Assembly (NCBI GenBank): GCA_023411395.1
Contig: JAEYOV010000076.1
Span: forward strand, 225,709 to 289,708
Reading direction: 5' to 3'
Origin: Bacillota bacterium
GTDB taxonomy: Bacteria; Bacillota; Clostridia; Christensenellales; Aristaeellaceae
DNA length: 64,000 bases
Shown: positions 61,189 to 64,000 of the stretch, piece by piece
Position numbering within the stretch: the first letter of the stretch is position 1
Layout: each line of letters starts with the position of its first letter
Made by a program: the position numbers and the translations under genes
The notes under the pieces: model-generated
What the model saw: only the letters and a program-made list of their open reading frames with translations
Databases searched by the model: none
What the model was told of the DNA's origin: nothing

Positions 61189-62484
61189 ATGAAGAAGAAT
61201 TTTCCCAAGGTGTTGTCCTTTCTGCTGGCGGCGCTGATGCTGCTGGCGCTGCCCTTATCCGGCCTGGCGGACGTGAACCTGCGGTTTTCCTGGTGGGGCG
61301 GCGACCAGCGCCACGAGGCGACACTGAAAGTGATCGAAATGTATGAAGCCCAGAACCCTGGCGTGCACATTGAGGGCGAGTACGGCGGGTTTGACGGCTA
61401 CCTGGAAAAGATGATCACCCAAATGGCCGGCAACGCGGCCCCCGACATCATGCAGATCGACTATGCCTATCTGCAGCCCTTCTGGGGACAAATGGGCAAT
61501 TTCGTGGACTTTCGCAAGCAGGCTACCGTGGATATGAGCGGCTTCCCCCAGGGCATGCTGGATGGCGTATCCGCTCCCACAGGAGAATTGATCGGCCTGC
61601 CTACGGGGCTGAACTATTCCATCATCTATGCCAACAAGAAGCTGGCGGACGCCGCCGGTATCGAGCTCAAGCAGATGAACTGGGACGAGCTTTTGGAAAA
61701 CGCAAGGAAATTGAAGGCATACGACAGCGAAGCCTATCTGGCGGTGGGCAGCGTGAACCGCTACATCTTTGAGCCGTACATGTTCAATATCACCGGCCAG
61801 CCCCTGGTCAACATGGATTATACCCTAGGCTTTGATTACGAGGCTGCCCGCAAGGCGTTTGAATTTGTACAGACATGCTACGCGGAAGGCGTTCTGGTTC
61901 CCCTGGATGTGACTGTGGCCACCGGCACCTATGGCCCCTACCAAAGCCCGGAATGGCTGGATGAGAAAGTGATGATGATCCTGGATTTCTCCTCCGGCGA
62001 AGCGGCCGCCAAAGCCTCCCTGCCCGAAGGCCAAGTGGTGGCCATTCCCTCCATAGGCGATCATGATGCGCAAAACACCGGCATCGTGCTCCGTCCCACA
62101 AACATGCTGGCGGTGAACGCCAAGTCCCAAAACGCGGAAGAAGCGCTGAAGTTCGTGAACTTCTTCTTCAACAACGTGGACGCCATTGATACCCTGGGCC
62201 TGGTACGCTCCGTGCCCTCCACCGAGGTGGCCCTTTCCCGCATGACGGAACAGGGCAAGCTGATGGCCGATACCAAGGCTGCGGCCGACTGGGCTTCCTC
62301 CCACAAGGGCGGCGCGGGCCAGAACATTATTTCCACCAACACCACGCTGGAAACCATTGAAAACGACATTTTGAGCGGCCTGTATTATGGGGATTACACA
62401 GTGGAGCAGGCGGCAGAAGAATTCGTAAAGCTCATGACCGAGCGGGTGGCGGAACTGAAGCTGGCGGCGGAAAAGAACAACTGA
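61189..62484 (+). CDS. Sugar ABC transporter substrate-binding protein (CUT1)
   Basis: The 431-residue family 1 binding protein has a signal peptide ending near LSGLAD and no lipobox. The mature part opens LRFSWWGGDQRHEATLKVIEMYE, followed by the MalE-like PDIMQIDYAYLQPF and GLPTGLNYSIIYANKKL segments. AAGGAGGAG precedes the ATG at 61189. It is the first gene of a CUT1 importer operon whose permeases follow, and it is divergent from the YesMN pair. Nearby xylB suggests xylo-oligosaccharides, but the ligand is not fixed by sequence. Confidence 0.92.
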   Translation: MKKNFPKVLSFLLAALMLLALPLSGLADVNLRFSWWGGDQRHEATLKVIEMYEAQNPGVHIEGEYGGFDGYLEKMITQMAGNAAPDIMQIDYAYLQPFWGQMGNFVDFRKQATVDMSGFPQGMLDGVSAPTGELIGLPTGLNYSIIYANKKLADAAGIELKQMNWDELLENARKLKAYDSEAYLAVGSVNRYIFEPYMFNITGQPLVNMDYTLGFDYEAARKAFEFVQTCYAEGVLVPLDVTVATGTYGPYQSPEWLDEKVMMILDFSSGEAAAKASLPEGQVVAIPSIGDHDAQNTGIVLRPTNMLAVNAKSQNAEEALKFVNFFFNNVDAIDTLGLVRSVPSTEVALSRMTEQGKLMADTKAAADWASSHKGGAGQNIISTNTTLETIENDILSGLYYGDYTVEQAAEEFVKLMTERVAELKLAAEKNN

Positions 62485-62532
62485 TTGCGCGCTGCATGTT
62501 TCGTTTAGCTTGACGTTGCTTAATCAACGGCG

Positions 62533-62550
62533 GGGGGGGCTTCGGCCCCC
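62533..62550 (+). other. UUCG-capped stem-loop between binding protein and permease genes
   Basis: GGGGGGGC-TTCG-GCCCCC is a very stable C(UUCG)G tetraloop hairpin in the 162-base gap. No T-run follows. It is likely an mRNA stabiliser or partial terminator giving more binding protein than permease. Confidence 0.6.
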
Positions 62551-62646
62551 TCGCTCAATGGCATGATGCCGCCCATTGCAGTCATCCCCAGCGGAAAGGA
62601 GCCTGCCCTTCATTATCCCATTTTGCAATAAGGGAGGAGTCGCAAA

Positions 62647-63564
62647 ATGATGAACACTCCCCTTGCCGCGCCGGGAGCACGGCTCCGCCTTCGGCGGTAC
62701 AAGGGACTGATGTACATCCTGCCCTGGCTGGCAGGATTTGCGGTTTTCCAGCTATACCCCTTTGTCTATTCCTTTGTGCTGTCCTTTACCGACAAAAGCA
62801 TGGCCGCCAAAACAGGCCTTGTGGGCCTTGCCAACTATATCTACATGTTCGCCTCCGACCGGGATTTTTTGAAAGTCTGCACGGTCACATTGAATTATGT
62901 GTTGGTGGCTGTGCCTGGCCGGGTGCTGTTTGCGCTGCTCATTGCCCTTTTACTGAATGCGGACCTGAAAGGCATCAATTTTTTTCGTACGGCCTACTAT
63001 CTGCCGTCCATCTTCGGGGCGAGCGTGGCCATTTCCATCGTGTGGCGGTTTTTGTTCCAAAAAGCCGGGCTGGTCAACAGCATGCTAGAATCGCTGAGCC
63101 TGACCGCGGTCAACTGGCTGGGCAACCCCAGGGTAGCACTGTGGACCATCAGCATCATCCCCATCTGGCAGTTTGGCTCCTCGATGGTTTTGTTCCTGGC
63201 GGCGCTGAAAAACGTGCCCAGGGACCTGTACGAGGCAGCGCGCATTGACGGCAGCGGCAGGCTGCGCACTTTTTTCAGGGTAACGCTGCCCTTGATCTCC
63301 CCCATCCTCCTGTTCAACCTCATCATGCAGTCCGTCGGATGCTTCCAGGAATTTTCCACCGCCTTCGTTTTGACCGGCGGCGGCCCCAACCGCGCCACAT
63401 TCCTGTACGGCATCAAGCTGTACAGGGAAGCCTTTACCGATTTCCGCATGGGCTACGCCAGCGCGCTGTCGTGGGTGCTGTTCGCCGCGATCCTTTTGGT
63501 TACGGGCGTAATCCGCCTCACTTCCCGGCATTGGGTGTATTACAGCGACGGGAGGGATGGCTGA
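62647..63564 (+). CDS. Sugar ABC transporter permease (MalF/UgpA type)
   Basis: The 305-residue CUT1 permease has six spans, beginning with LMYILPWLAGFAVFQLYPFVYSF. The EAA loop LYEAARIDGSGRLRTFFRVTLPLISP is intact apart from being split here for length (about residues 197-222), and GGGPNRATFLYGIKLYREAF is typical of MalF-type proteins. GGGAGGAG precedes an ATGATG start. It is followed directly by the second permease. Confidence 0.93.
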   Translation: MMNTPLAAPGARLRLRRYKGLMYILPWLAGFAVFQLYPFVYSFVLSFTDKSMAAKTGLVGLANYIYMFASDRDFLKVCTVTLNYVLVAVPGRVLFALLIALLLNADLKGINFFRTAYYLPSIFGASVAISIVWRFLFQKAGLVNSMLESLSLTAVNWLGNPRVALWTISIIPIWQFGSSMVLFLAALKNVPRDLYEAARIDGSGRLRTFFRVTLPLISPILLFNLIMQSVGCFQEFSTAFVLTGGGPNRATFLYGIKLYREAFTDFRMGYASALSWVLFAAILLVTGVIRLTSRHWVYYSDGRDG

Positions 63565-64000
63565 TGAAAAATAAGCCAGGCCGGGCCATGCTGCGCCTGA
63601 TCCATTATCTTATGCTGATTGCACTGGGGCTGGTGCTCATCTTTCCGCTGGTGTTCATCTTCTTTGCCACCTTCAAGACCAGCAATGAGATCTTTTCCTC
63701 CACGCGCATCCTGCCCAGCCAGTTTTCCCTGGACGGTTATATAAACGGCTGGCGGGGCGTTGGGCAGACGGGGTTTATCACCTTCATACGCAACTCCTTT
63801 GTTTTGACGCTGCCGGCGGTGCTGTTCACCATCTTGTCCAGCCTGTGCGTGGCGTATGGGTTCAGCCGGTTTGAGTTTCCCGGCAAGAAGCTGTTCTTCA
63901 ACCTGATGATGGCGCTGATGATGCTGCCCGGCGCGGTATTGATCATCCCCCGCTATCTGCTGTTCGTGCATTTGGGCTGGGTCAACTCCTACTTTCCGTT
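63564..64000 (+). CDS. Sugar ABC transporter permease (MalG/UgpE type), cut by window end
   Basis: The start overlaps the stop of the previous gene by one base (TGATG), with GGAGGGATGG upstream. The visible 145 residues have span one (YLMLIALGLVLIFPLVFIFF), the SNEIFSSTRILPSQFSLDGY loop, FIRNSFVLTLPAVLFTILSS, and FSRFEFPGKKLFFNLMMALM, all typical of the second CUT1 permease. The EAA loop lies beyond base 64000. Confidence 0.92.
   Translation, partial: MKNKPGRAMLRLIHYLMLIALGLVLIFPLVFIFFATFKTSNEIFSSTRILPSQFSLDGYINGWRGVGQTGFITFIRNSFVLTLPAVLFTILSSLCVAYGFSRFEFPGKKLFFNLMMALMMLPGAVLIIPRYLLFVHLGWVNSYFP

Overview
The window looks like chromosome of a Gram-positive-type gut or fermentative Firmicute of class Clostridia. 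The grounds are strong AGGAGG ribosome sites, frequent TTG and GTG starts, AraC, RpiR, DeoR and YesMN-type regulators, and many sugar ABC transporters. GC content appears to be in the upper fifties by eye. A Christensenellales-like lineage is only a guess. I see no tRNA, rRNA, phage, integrase, transposase or CRISPR. Genes are packed in directional operons with recognisable TTGACA/TATAAT-type promoters.

Layout. 1-1574: end of a branched-chain amino acid ABC operon (LivH-type permease cut by the edge, LivK-type binding protein) with a long structured 5' leader. 2086-2727: lone cytidylate-kinase-like protein. 2815-5064: divergent AraC regulator and GH4 alpha-galactosidase (melA). 5408-17468: peptidoglycan-sugar (MurNAc/GlcNAc) catabolic island. 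Its left arm (minus strand) is murR-murQ-nagZ-murK. Its right arm (plus strand) is namZ, a double GNAT, a PIG-L protein, an AmiE-like serine hydrolase and an LplB/YtcP/LplA-type ABC importer, closed by a terminator. None of the enzymes has an export signal, so import before cleavage is implied. 17568-29991 (minus): eight tightly coupled genes for a membrane and surface protein, an ABC-2 exporter, a MoxR ATPase, a DUF58 protein and two VWA proteins, function unknown.

30318-39693: complete myo-inositol operon (iolR, J, C, A, G, B, D, E). Three ATTATCA repeats spaced exactly 11 bp lie just upstream of its promoter. The operon is interrupted by palindromic intergenic repeats and a MITE-like 124-bp inverted-repeat element. 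39942-50405 (minus): GH95 alpha-fucosidase broken by one frameshift, AraC regulator, HAD hydrolase and a five-gene Opp/Dpp-type ABC transporter. 50912-53841 (plus, divergent): GH38-like glycosidase and a PhnP-like metallo-hydrolase. With the fucosidase these suggest glycan use. 54099-56549: secreted Ig-like protein with seven ~73-residue repeats. 56729-64000: xylulokinase, a YesM/YesN two-component pair, and a divergent sugar ABC operon that runs off the right edge.

Most interesting: the all-cytosolic, ABC-fed MurNAc island with a PIG-L protein lacking its catalytic-base Asp; the uncharacterised MoxR/VWA/ABC operon; phased operator-like repeats at four promoters; four binding proteins that all lack a lipobox; and three or four families of dispersed palindromic repeats.
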